A DNA stretch of 29,238 nt from a virus. The notes under the pieces were generated by a model, which was not told where the DNA came from, made no database searches, and saw only the letters and a list, made by a program, of their open reading frames with translations. Position numbers and translations under genes: made by a program. Where the stretch lies: positions 1 through 29,238 of IMG/VR virus record IMGVR_UViG_3300030060_003632; one strand, written 5' to 3'. Of this stretch, positions 1 to 9,076 are shown in pieces (position 1 is the stretch's first letter; each line of letters begins with the position of its first letter).

Positions 1-1
1 C

Positions 2-3000
2 GAATATTAAGTTTTGTGCTACACCATAATATATTATAGATGATATATTACCCATATCACTTTGTATTTGATTATAGCCTGGTGTCTTTCTTCTTTTAAC
101 TAAATCAGACAGTGCTTTCTTAGTTAACCTAGTCATCTGCATTGGTGTGTTCTGCCAAGCTAATATTATCCTACCCATAGGACCAGCTTGTTGCATTGAT
201 ATTAAGTCTGGTCTAGAAGACTGTTGTGTTTCTTCAGCTACTTCTTGAAAATCTAAAAACGCCTGTTCTCTAGCTTTATTTTCAGACATACCTTGTTTTA
301 AGTAAGTTTTAATTCTATTTCTATAAAATGCAGCACCACCTGCTGATATTGCAAAGCTATCTGCTATTTGTGTTGGTTTAAAACCTTTTTCTAATAATAA
401 AGCTAGTATAGCCTCTGGTCTACTTTTGCCTTGATTAAAAGCTCTTGTTATTTCAGATGCACTAACATCTATTTGTAATCCAGCTCTTCTTTGTTTTAAC
501 ATTGGAGAGTTAAATATAAATGCAAAATCTTTCCAATATTGAAGTTGATTAGCAAAAGCCGCGCTTGCTTTAAATAAATTGTTATCAGACATGTTAATAA
601 AGTTAACAGTTGATATCGTTTGAAGCGCTGCAGATCTAATATTAAAAAACATAGTTGCAGCAACAGAACCGTTTATCCAATCTAACCACATGTTAACTTG
701 TTTACTTTTACCACCTGGTCTATTAGTACCAGTCTCCATTCTGTATAACATATTTTCTAAAGCATCTCTAAAGTCTGTGCCATATATAGCTTCTATTTTA
801 TTTAAGTTTTGCTCTGAAAATATTATATTTTTATTTTCAATCCACTCAGCTAAAAAATCTTTTCTACCAGCTTTAAGAACCGCATTACTTAAATCGCTAG
901 CTATGCTTTGTACAACCCAATAACCTTCTGGTTGTATGTAGCCCTCTGGTACTCTAGATATAACACCTAGTGCATTAGCAAAGTTTTTTAAATCAGAATT
1001 GTTCTCAACGTGATTTACTAATTCTTCTATTTGTGATTCTGTTATTCCTGGTATTTCAAAACCAGCTTTGTTCCACAAGTAGACTCTTATAGCGTTATCA
1101 TTTGTAAATACAGTTCCAGGTACTTTTTTGTTTAATTTTTTACCAACAGTTTTAAATTGTTTTTTAACAGCTTGATAATCATCTGACATCGACTGTTTAT
1201 ACGTGTTCCACTGTCTAATACCTTTAGCAAATGGATCAAATAAATTCTTTTTAAACCAAGCAGCGTGAGCATCACCTTCTCTACCTCTACCTAAAAATGA
1301 ATAAACTAAACCTTTAAAATCTTCTGCTGATGGTGGAACAAAGAATTTTAATCTACCTTTACCAACACCTACTTTTCTAGCCTCTTGAGTTGAAAATATT
1401 TTTTCAGCTGGTACTTTTTTTGTTTGCTCTAATATTATATTAAGATCTAAAGGAGCTTTTCTACTAAACTTAATTTTAGCTTGTACTACTTTAGATTTAA
1501 TATCTAGTTGTTCTAGTACATTCTTAACAGCCTCTACGTTTGGTAGAGCATCATCTACAAAATACATATCATTGTATCCCTCTGCAAACTTTTCTAACAT
1601 CCAATCAGCTTTAGCTTGACCAGCACTATTACCTAATCCAGTTACATTTTTTCTGGGTATATTTATGCCATTACTTTTTAACCAATCATGTATAGCTTGT
1701 TCACTTTGTGGTGCTCTTGCTGTAAGTATAAATACATTTTCAGGTCCGTACTTTTTAATTTGATTCTTCATCTTTTCAAATAACGGTCCTGGTTTACCTT
1801 TAGTTACCTTATTAAAGTCACTAAAATCAAACTCATAACCTTGAGCAGCTAAGTCTTCACCAACAAATGGCCACTCATTAGATGCTATACGCTGAACATC
1901 ACTACCTTTTTTAGCTATAACAAAGTTATCACTAACACCAACTGTTTCATCAAAGTCAAACGTAGACATGCCTTTAGACTCATTGCTTTTACTATATTTA
2001 TTTAAATTGTCTTGAGCTTTTTTAGTGTTATTTATTTTACTTATAGTTTTTCTAGATGTTGTAATAATAGCTGGATCGCCGCTAGAGTTTATACCTAGAG
2101 TTTGACCAAGTGTTTTACCGTCTAAACCTATTATAGAATTAGGATTTATACCTATACCATCTACATTTACAACATCATTATTAAAATACCTTTGCCACCA
2201 ATTACCATCTATAGCACTCCAGTTTTTAGGCATTAATTTTTGCAACTTAGCTGCGGTTAGTTTTGTGTCCATAGCTTTATCCAGAGCTATTAATTTATAG
2301 TTGTCAATTACAAAATTATAAGATGCTTCAAAATTATTTCCAGATAAAGAAGCATCTAATAAATATAAGTACGCAGCAGTTGCTGGCATAGCGTGTTCAT
2401 ATTCAAACCTAGTTCCAGTTATATTAGTTGAGTAGCCAACAAATTGAGCTCCTAATTTGTGCCAGTGTGATGTATCATTACCGACTAGTTTTAAATAAGT
2501 ACCTATTATAGGTGCTTTATTTTTATCAGCTCTTATAGCTCTATTAAAACGCTTCCACATTTCTTTGTGTATTATAGAAACTTTTTTATTAAACTTGTCT
2601 ATATTACCATTAGCTATGTTTGCTTTTATTTTAGCTGGTGTTTCAAAAAGTGTGGTATAAGATGAAACCTTAAAGTCAATTACATTACCATTAGAGTCTT
2701 TAATGTCCTTGCCAAATTTAACATTATCACTATCTTTTAAGGCTTTTATTCTATCTCTTAAATCATTATAAGCCGCTGCTTGCTCGGGATATTTAAAATC
2801 ACCAATTTTTTTACCTTTAGGTATAACATCGCCTTTCTTGTATTTACCTACTTTTAAACCGTAAGATTGATTACTAGCTGTAAATACCGTACTATCTTTA
2901 CCAAACCAAAAGTTTTTGGGCATCAATGGTAGCAAGTCTTTTTCTATAGCTTTTATAAATGCTTCTCTACCTTCTTGTTTTCTTAAGTTAAAAGTCTTAG

Positions 3001-6000
3001 CAAGCTTATAAACACCACTTAAAAGTTTATCAACACCTTTTGTTTCTAGTTGAAAAGAATCTCTTACGTTTATTATTGCGTTAACCTTTTGACTAAACAT
3101 TACCTCTGATCTACCTTCTCCAACTTTTTCAACAACAGATCTAGCAACACCCTGTTCAATAGCATTCTTTCTTATTTGTTGATTAGCTTCTAGTTGAGCA
3201 ACTTGTAGTATAAAAGCTCTTATGGCACCATCAAGTGATGTACCCTTTTTAGTTGTTCCATCTGGGTTAATACCAAATGCAGCTAAAAAATCTTTATTAG
3301 TTATGTTAGGTTTTTTAACTTGAATAGGTAATCCAGATGCTGTAGCTCCTTCTTTCACTTTAGCTCTACCACCTTTAATATAAAACTTATTTAAAAGACT
3401 AGGCGCAACACCAGTTGCTTTGCCACTTCTATCAGTTCCTTCAGGTAGCATATCTATTAATTTACCTTTCTTAGATAGTTCAACTATTTTATCTCTAGCG
3501 GCTTTTCTTTGTTTACCATCTAGATCTTGATTCTTTCTTATTCTACTAACATCAACACCAAAGTCCTTAGAAACAATATCTAACACTTTATTTAATGGAC
3601 CGTTTGTAATTAATTTCTTAACACCCTTGTATGTTAATTTAGATAAAGGTACATTAGCTTCTTTAACTGTACTTTCTATTTCAGAAACTGATTTATTATC
3701 TAAACCTAATTCTTTATTAACTATTTTACCTTCAGCCTGCTGAACACTAACACCACCGCCCGCTGCTACACCTGTATCAGCAATATCTATATCACCTTCT
3801 TTTGTAGACATAGATATAGTTTCTATATTCTGACCCTTAAGTCTTTTTAGTATCTGACCATATCTACCTTCTAGTAGTCCTCTACCTGTTTGCGGATTTA
3901 TAGTTTGTATGTAGGCGCCAAAGTTTGGGTTAACACTTGGATCCCATGTTTTTGACAAAGCAACTAGCTCGTATAAAAACTCTTGTTGAAACTCTTCTAA
4001 TGGTATAGCTTTATCTGAACTCAAAGATTCTGTACCTGTTCTATAAGCGTTTCTAGCTATTTTATTAGCAACAGCCATGTTGTTTACAACGAGCTGATCT
4101 TTTATTCTTTGTGTTACAGCCTCTTTTAAACTAATATTTTCTTCTTCAGATTTTTTTGCCACCAAAGCAGATAACCTATCGTTTTCTTTTACTATTTCAA
4201 TAGTATTCTTTTTTAAAGTTTCAGATCGTTTTGTTTCAGCTTCTTTACCTTTACCAAAAAGACGATTTAATAATGCAGCTTCTTTAGCGATCTTACTTTT
4301 TTTTATAGCCTTTCTTTGATCTAAGGTTAACGTTCCAGCTTTTATTTTTTTAGCTAAAGCTGTAATAAAAGCAACAGCATCTGTTTCACCTTCAAAGTTG
4401 AAATCAAAATCTGAATTAGTAGCTTTAGCAACTCCTTTTCCAAATAAAAAACCCATTACAGCTCCTAATCCTTTATTGTTTTTAGAATTAAAATCTATTT
4501 TACCTTCAGCTACTAGCTCCATGTATCTAGTTATAACTTCATCTGCACCCATTCCTTGAGTTTCACTTACTAGTAGTGCATATAAATTAGGATTTTGGTT
4601 TTTAGTATATTGTAGTAGTTGATTTGCTATATTTGTAAAGGCCTCTGGGTTTTGACCTATAGCTTCAGAAAGTATTGTGTGACCAAGCTCATGTGTTCTT
4701 GTTTCAAGACGATCGTCTTTAGCCATGTTTTCTACAACTTGAAATGGAATATAATCACCATCATTTGTCGGCATATTAGCACCGTGACCACCTTCTTCTA
4801 TGTTTTTTATTGCTGCAGCTTTGTTAGCGTCAGACACGTTGTCTAGTTTATTTATTTCTTCAATAGCCTGTTCAACGGTTTGATAGTTTCTTAATGACTT
4901 ACCAAGTTTTGTTTTACCTCTTTTGTTTTTATAGTCGTTGTTTATATACTGAGCGTTATATATTAATCTACCTTCCTCTTGCACTTGAGCATCACTAGGA
5001 TTACTATTACCACCCTCTACTAGGTTGTTGTATGCTTCTTGAATTATTTTTTCTCTTTTGTCAGTATCTTCTTTTGAATCACTAGCTAGAAAACCATTAT
5101 ACTTGTTACCAAAAGCTTTAGGATCTTTTAACATATCTATTAGAACTTGATTCTTGTCAAATTTATTTTGAAGATTTTCTAATGCTTTCCTTTTTGTATC
5201 AGCATCTAAAGATGAATCGTTGGTTATTTTTTTAGCTTGATTTCTTATAACCTCTTGTCTTGAAACTAAACCTAGAAACTGTTGAACATTTTTAGCGGCC
5301 ATGTTCTGCATTTGATTTTCAACATTGTCTAGTATTTGATTATTCTCTTTTTCTAATGCATCAATTTGTTCATTTAAAATCTTAGCTGTTTCTGGTTTAA
5401 TGTACTTTCCTGTACCATCAAGTTGGGTTTTAAGATCTGTTATTTTATCTAGATTATCTCTATACTTTTGTTTAACTTCAGAGTTAGAAAATGTATTCAT
5501 CATAACACCCTTAATAAAAGGTGTACCACCAAATATAGTACCAAACATACCACCACTAAAAGCTTGATGAGCTAGATTTTCTGTTATTGGTCTACCAGTT
5601 AAAAGATTTTGCGTTATACCTGTTCCAACTTCTGATGTCATCTCTAACAAGGGATCTATCATTAATTGACGCTTGCCGTTTTGTATAAAATGTTGTTTAA
5701 TGCCATCTAATCCAGACTGCATATTTTTACTACTAGTTCCGTACATAGCTGCCCAAGATCTTTTCATTACCGGTAAAGTAAGAAATCTATCAAATATAAC
5801 CTCAGCTGTACCATATCCAGCGCTTGTTAAAGTCTTCTTTAATAACGATGATTCATTACCTGGGTTTTGAGCATCTTTTCTCAACATGTCTGTCCAATTG
5901 TCACCGGCGCTAGACAAACCTAAAGTTGGTATACCAATTGTTGGAATAGCTATTGTAGCAAATATAGGTATTTGATTACCTATTTCTTGAGCAAGAAATC

Positions 6001-7768
6001 TACCAAAGTTACCTTTTTTAAAAGCGTTTTCAAACTTAACATCTGGTTGAAATTCATTACGAGCAATTCGAGCTGCTTTATCATAGCTAAGTATACTTTT
6101 ATCTAAGGTTTTATTATCAGTGCCCATTAAACTTCCAATAAGTTTACTACCACCGTACCCACCTTTAACTATTATTCTAGAAAAACCAGAGGTTATATTG
6201 TAAGCAAACTTTTCTAAGTCATTGTAGTTTTTTTGTATAAGATTGTTTTTGTAATCACTATCTTGTAAGTTTTCTATTTTATCAAAATTGCTATCAACCC
6301 ATTCTTCAAAGTTTTCAATAGAGGCTTTTGTTACAATACTTGAAACTTCATACTGCTCCCATTTATTTTTAGGAATCTTTCTCCCGTCATTTAAAGTTAC
6401 ATATTCTTCTCCCTCCCCTATAGCAAACCTAGCTGTTGGATCGTTAATAAATTCAATCATATCATTAACAACCTTTGTGTTGGGGTTATTTTCTATAGCA
6501 TCTATTTTAGACTCAAAGTTTAATTCATAAGCTGCTAGTTCTTTTATATCTTTTTCATTTTTTAATAAAGAGCCTATCCTAACTCTATCAATAATACTTT
6601 CTGTGCCAAAACTTACAATCTCACCTGTTTGTCTATCTGTGTATTGACCCCTAGCGGTACCCTCTACCTTGTCAGAGTTCATTATGTCTACAATCTTTTT
6701 CTCTTTAGCTTCATTGGTATCTTTGGTTATTAAATTTTCTCTAGCAATTTTTTCTATCTGCTCTTTAGTTGGTTTCTCGTAACCCTCTCTAATTAATTGT
6801 TGTCTAGCTTTTTCCAACTCCTCTTTATAGGGTTCAATAGTAGTATCGTATGGCGTCACATCAAATCTACCAGTTATGTATTTTGTTTCTGTTATGGGTT
6901 TGAATAAATCTTCGTTTATTGTATCACCATTTTCATTAACAGAAGCGTATTTATTTTTTATATCTTGCCTTTGTTGTTTAGTTAAATCCATGTTTAGTGC
7001 TTCAACTTCACTAACAAGTTTACCTTGATTTATTCTAGATTTTATTTTATCTTCATCTGTAAGAGTGTTTTCTAAAAAATTAATTAAATTAACACTAGAG
7101 TTATTCTTATCTGCTTGGGTACCATAATTACCAAAGTCTAAAATTATATTTTGTCCAGAATTCTTATGTGTTACTTTAACTTTATTAAGATTATATCTAT
7201 CCCAAGTTTCTTCATAAGAAAATGGAGCATCATCACCCTCACCAAACATGCTTTTTAATTGTACTATTGCACCATCTTTGTCATTCTTAAAAAATTCATT
7301 AGTTCTACTAGTTGTTGTTTTTAAATCTTTACCAACTATAAAGCTATATAAACCTTTATTTTTTTCTGATAAATTATATTTTAACTCTTGTTGTTTTTCT
7401 TTTTTTTTAATTTCTTGTTTTTCTTTTCTATCCTTCTCAATTTGATCGCTAGTTAAAACAGTATATTCACCAAAAATATCCTTTTGACTCTCAACAATAT
7501 TACCTTGAGTGTCATATCTTTTTTGGCTCATTTGCTTAACTACATCTTCATCATACCAAGATGGTAATTCCGAAGAAGTATCGTCCGATTGTAATTCCGT
7601 ATTTTCTTGTTGATTGTTTTGGGACTGGCTCGTCCCTTTCGACTTTCCCAACTCATCAGATTCTAGAGTTGCTGTTAAATTTTGTTCTTCTAATTGTTTT
7701 AAGAATTCTTCTTCTTTGTCCAATGGAACCGATATAGGTCTACCATCAGGTAATATATAGTTTTTCAT
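2..7768 (-). CDS. Giant polyvalent protein (metallopeptidase + HAD phosphatase), partial
   Basis: An open frame of at least 2589 codons runs from an ATG at 7766-7768 to the left edge; I read it codon by codon and met no stop. An in-frame TAA at 7778-7780 fixes this ATG as the first possible one. Visible layout: a charged N-terminus; hydrophobic segments around 525-550 and 600-623 (IPIFATIAIPTIGIPTLGL) that may enter a membrane; a K/E/Q coiled-coil zone (about 730-930); a zinc-peptidase motif HELGH (1026-1030) with DE at 1076-1077; a sigma-like patch near 1276; a conserved-looking stretch ending in VAPSLLNKFYIKGGR (about 1460); and a HAD phosphatase module (about 1934-2080). This is the domain mix described for phage polyvalent proteins, thought to be packed in the capsid and injected. 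The C-terminus is missing. Confidence 0.8.
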   Translation of the reverse strand, partial: MKNYILPDGRPISVPLDKEEEFLKQLEEQNLTATLESDELGKSKGTSQSQNNQQENTELQSDDTSSELPSWYDEDVVKQMSQKRYDTQGNIVESQKDIFGEYTVLTSDQIEKDRKEKQEIKKKEKQQELKYNLSEKNKGLYSFIVGKDLKTTTSRTNEFFKNDKDGAIVQLKSMFGEGDDAPFSYEETWDRYNLNKVKVTHKNSGQNIILDFGNYGTQADKNNSSVNLINFLENTLTDEDKIKSRINQGKLVSEVEALNMDLTKQQRQDIKNKYASVNENGDTINEDLFKPITETKYITGRFDVTPYDTTIEPYKEELEKARQQLIREGYEKPTKEQIEKIARENLITKDTNEAKEKKIVDIMNSDKVEGTARGQYTDRQTGEIVSFGTESIIDRVRIGSLLKNEKDIKELAAYELNFESKIDAIENNPNTKVVNDMIEFINDPTARFAIGEGEEYVTLNDGRKIPKNKWEQYEVSSIVTKASIENFEEWVDSNFDKIENLQDSDYKNNLIQKNYNDLEKFAYNITSGFSRIIVKGGYGGSKLIGSLMGTDNKTLDKSILSYDKAARIARNEFQPDVKFENAFKKGNFGRFLAQEIGNQIPIFATIAIPTIGIPTLGLSSAGDNWTDMLRKDAQNPGNESSLLKKTLTSAGYGTAEVIFDRFLTLPVMKRSWAAMYGTSSKNMQSGLDGIKQHFIQNGKRQLMIDPLLEMTSEVGTGITQNLLTGRPITENLAHQAFSGGMFGTIFGGTPFIKGVMMNTFSNSEVKQKYRDNLDKITDLKTQLDGTGKYIKPETAKILNEQIDALEKENNQILDNVENQMQNMAAKNVQQFLGLVSRQEVIRNQAKKITNDSSLDADTKRKALENLQNKFDKNQVLIDMLKDPKAFGNKYNGFLASDSKEDTDKREKIIQEAYNNLVEGGNSNPSDAQVQEEGRLIYNAQYINNDYKNKRGKTKLGKSLRNYQTVEQAIEEINKLDNVSDANKAAAIKNIEEGGHGANMPTNDGDYIPFQVVENMAKDDRLETRTHELGHTILSEAIGQNPEAFTNIANQLLQYTKNQNPNLYALLVSETQGMGADEVITRYMELVAEGKIDFNSKNNKGLGAVMGFLFGKGVAKATNSDFDFNFEGETDAVAFITALAKKIKAGTLTLDQRKAIKKSKIAKEAALLNRLFGKGKEAETKRSETLKKNTIEIVKENDRLSALVAKKSEEENISLKEAVTQRIKDQLVVNNMAVANKIARNAYRTGTESLSSDKAIPLEEFQQEFLYELVALSKTWDPSVNPNFGAYIQTINPQTGRGLLEGRYGQILKRLKGQNIETISMSTKEGDIDIADTGVAAGGGVSVQQAEGKIVNKELGLDNKSVSEIESTVKEANVPLSKLTYKGVKKLITNGPLNKVLDIVSKDFGVDVSRIRKNQDLDGKQRKAARDKIVELSKKGKLIDMLPEGTDRSGKATGVAPSLLNKFYIKGGRAKVKEGATASGLPIQVKKPNITNKDFLAAFGINPDGTTKKGTSLDGAIRAFILQVAQLEANQQIRKNAIEQGVARSVVEKVGEGRSEVMFSQKVNAIINVRDSFQLETKGVDKLLSGVYKLAKTFNLRKQEGREAFIKAIEKDLLPLMPKNFWFGKDSTVFTASNQSYGLKVGKYKKGDVIPKGKKIGDFKYPEQAAAYNDLRDRIKALKDSDNVKFGKDIKDSNGNVIDFKVSSYTTLFETPAKIKANIANGNIDKFNKKVSIIHKEMWKRFNRAIRADKNKAPIIGTYLKLVGNDTSHWHKLGAQFVGYSTNITGTRFEYEHAMPATAAYLYLLDASLSGNNFEASYNFVIDNYKLIALDKAMDTKLTAAKLQKLMPKNWSAIDGNWWQRYFNNDVVNVDGIGINPNSIIGLDGKTLGQTLGINSSGDPAIITTSRKTISKINNTKKAQDNLNKYSKSNESKGMSTFDFDETVGVSDNFVIAKKGSDVQRIASNEWPFVGEDLAAQGYEFDFSDFNKVTKGKPGPLFEKMKNQIKKYGPENVFILTARAPQSEQAIHDWLKSNGINIPRKNVTGLGNSAGQAKADWMLEKFAEGYNDMYFVDDALPNVEAVKNVLEQLDIKSKVVQAKIKFSRKAPLDLNIILEQTKKVPAEKIFSTQEARKVGVGKGRLKFFVPPSAEDFKGLVYSFLGRGREGDAHAAWFKKNLFDPFAKGIRQWNTYKQSMSDDYQAVKKQFKTVGKKLNKKVPGTVFTNDNAIRVYLWNKAGFEIPGITESQIEELVNHVENNSDLKNFANALGVISRVPEGYIQPEGYWVVQSIASDLSNAVLKAGRKDFLAEWIENKNIIFSEQNLNKIEAIYGTDFRDALENMLYRMETGTNRPGGKSKQVNMWLDWINGSVAATMFFNIRSAALQTISTVNFINMSDNNLFKASAAFANQLQYWKDFAFIFNSPMLKQRRAGLQIDVSASEITRAFNQGKSRPEAILALLLEKGFKPTQIADSFAISAGGAAFYRNRIKTYLKQGMSENKAREQAFLDFQEVAEETQQSSRPDLISMQQAGPMGRIILAWQNTPMQMTRLTKKALSDLVKRRKTPGYNQIQSDMGNISSIIYYGVAQNLIF
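1500..1970 (-). other. HAD-superfamily phosphatase module within the giant protein
   Basis: All four HAD motifs are present in the right order and spacing. Motif I is FDFDET (nucleophile D1938, acid D1940), motif II ILTAR (T2016), motif III lysine K2053 in GQAKADWM, and motif IV VDDALPN (D2072, D2073). The region after motif II (QAIHDWLKSNGI) matches the helix usually seen in small HAD phosphatases. It should therefore be an active phosphatase, perhaps on nucleotides or nucleic acid ends; the substrate is unknown. Confidence 0.75.
4535..4693 (-). other. Zinc metallopeptidase motif within the giant protein
   Basis: H1026-E-L-G-H1030 is a full HExxH zinc motif, preceded by RT and followed by TILSEAIG. 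About 50 residues on, the sequence GADEVITRYMEL (E1077) offers a plausible third zinc ligand, which would make it a gluzincin-type enzyme. Catalytic E1027 is present. The target cannot be told: processing of virion proteins, or cleavage of host proteins after entry, are both possible. Confidence 0.7.
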
Positions 7769-7799
7769 ACTGTTTCGTTAGTTACCCGTTATTGTTTTT

Positions 7800-9056
7800 T
7801 TATTTTATTTCACCTCCTGTGTAAATATTTTCATCACCACTACTTTCGTTGTAATATTCTACTAGTTTTTGAGCTAACTCTTGTTCATCTGGTGTACCAG
7901 CGTATAAGGCTGTTATTTGCCTTTTAACATCTTCTGGTATTGACAAACCCGCCGTGTCAATAGGTGGAGCATCTTTTGGTATTCTTACAGGTCTACCACC
8001 TTTGTAGTAGAAACCAGGAAGCAATTTACTTCTACCAGCAACACCGTTGTTAAAGTTTTGTTTTAAAAACCCTGTAAAATAATTAATCATTTCTTGATTA
8101 GCTAAATTAGCGTATTGAGGATTGTTTATAAGCTCCATAGCTATTTGTTGAGCATCTTCCGGTGTTACGCTACCACCATTAGTATCTAAAGCTTCAATAG
8201 TTTCTTTAGGCACACCTAAGCTAGCGTAGTCTTGTGATTGAATTTTTTGCGTTAAATCTTGATAAAAAGAAGTAGTGCCAAACATATTATCAAACGCGAC
8301 AGATTTTCTATTAGATGTATCATTTAAAAGAGTAGCTATTTGTTGTTGCATCATAGCTTCTGGAAACTGAATATCTTCACCTTCTTTAACCTTTAAAGAT
8401 GCTTCAGTCATTTTATCTGCTAATCCACTTAGTCCAGCCTTAAAGCCTCTATCAAGTAAATTTTTATTTATACTTTCATTTATACTAGATATAGAAGTCC
8501 ACTTACCATCCATCATAACGCCCATGCGACCTTCATCAGCACAGTTTGGTTCGTTAGCTGGACAAACCTTTTGAACTAATCTACTATTATCTTTTAGTAA
8601 ATCTAAATAAGCTTGACCCTCTGGTGTTCCAGAAAAATAAGAGCTAAGTGCTTCGCCTTCAGCATTATCACCTGTAGCTAGTTCAGATAAATTTAATCTT
8701 AAATCTTTATATTCAGCATAATCTTGAGCTTTCATATTTAAATCCCTTATAGATAAAGCTCTACCTTTATTACCACCTAATAAGTAACCTTTTTTACCTT
8801 CCATTAGATTATCATATAAAGCGTCGTATTCAGAAGAAGGTAAATGACCTGCCTCATCTAAAACTTTTTGAGCATAACCTTGATACTCCTCGTTCTTAGT
8901 GTTAACATAATCAGTAAAACCATCTACTACACCTTGTATAGCAGCTGTTGTTCCAAAGGTTCCCAGCATTTTAGCTGCACCTAAGTTTTGTTTAGCTTTA
9001 CCTATAGCAGCCTCGCCAGCTATTAATGCACTACTTAATGAAGTTTTCTTAGCCAT
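7800..9056 (-). CDS. Probable internal virion protein, unknown family
   Basis: I do not recognise this 418-aa protein. Residues 8-48 are rich in A and G with hydrophobic stretches (AAKMLGTFGTTAAIQGVVDG, about 27-46) and could insert in a membrane. The rest is mostly helical and polar, with a cysteine pair in VCPANEPNCADEG (about 164-176). A proline/glycine segment near the C-terminus (FYYKGGRPVRIPKDAPPIDT, about 351-370) may be an exposed loop. It lies between the gp14-like gene and the giant polyvalent gene, with gaps of 20 and 31 nt, so it likely belongs to the same ejected set. There is no signal peptide or enzyme motif. The AGGAGG near its stop codon is part of the coding sequence and too far from the next start to act as a ribosome binding site. 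Confidence 0.55.
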   Translation of the reverse strand: MAKKTSLSSALIAGEAAIGKAKQNLGAAKMLGTFGTTAAIQGVVDGFTDYVNTKNEEYQGYAQKVLDEAGHLPSSEYDALYDNLMEGKKGYLLGGNKGRALSIRDLNMKAQDYAEYKDLRLNLSELATGDNAEGEALSSYFSGTPEGQAYLDLLKDNSRLVQKVCPANEPNCADEGRMGVMMDGKWTSISSINESINKNLLDRGFKAGLSGLADKMTEASLKVKEGEDIQFPEAMMQQQIATLLNDTSNRKSVAFDNMFGTTSFYQDLTQKIQSQDYASLGVPKETIEALDTNGGSVTPEDAQQIAMELINNPQYANLANQEMINYFTGFLKQNFNNGVAGRSKLLPGFYYKGGRPVRIPKDAPPIDTAGLSIPEDVKRQITALYAGTPDEQELAQKLVEYYNESSGDENIYTGGEIK

Positions 9057-9076
9057 ATTATTTAATCTTAATTTTA

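Noticed and set aside
690-7445. Short plus-strand frames (60-80 aa) across the left third
   Set aside because: All lie opposite the uninterrupted giant minus-strand frame and have leucine/serine/phenylalanine-rich shadow composition.
7813-7818. AGGAGG on the minus strand as a ribosome binding site for the giant gene
   Set aside because: It lies 44 nt before the ATG and is part of the coding sequence for a Gly-Gly pair near the end of the preceding gene, so the spacing is wrong.
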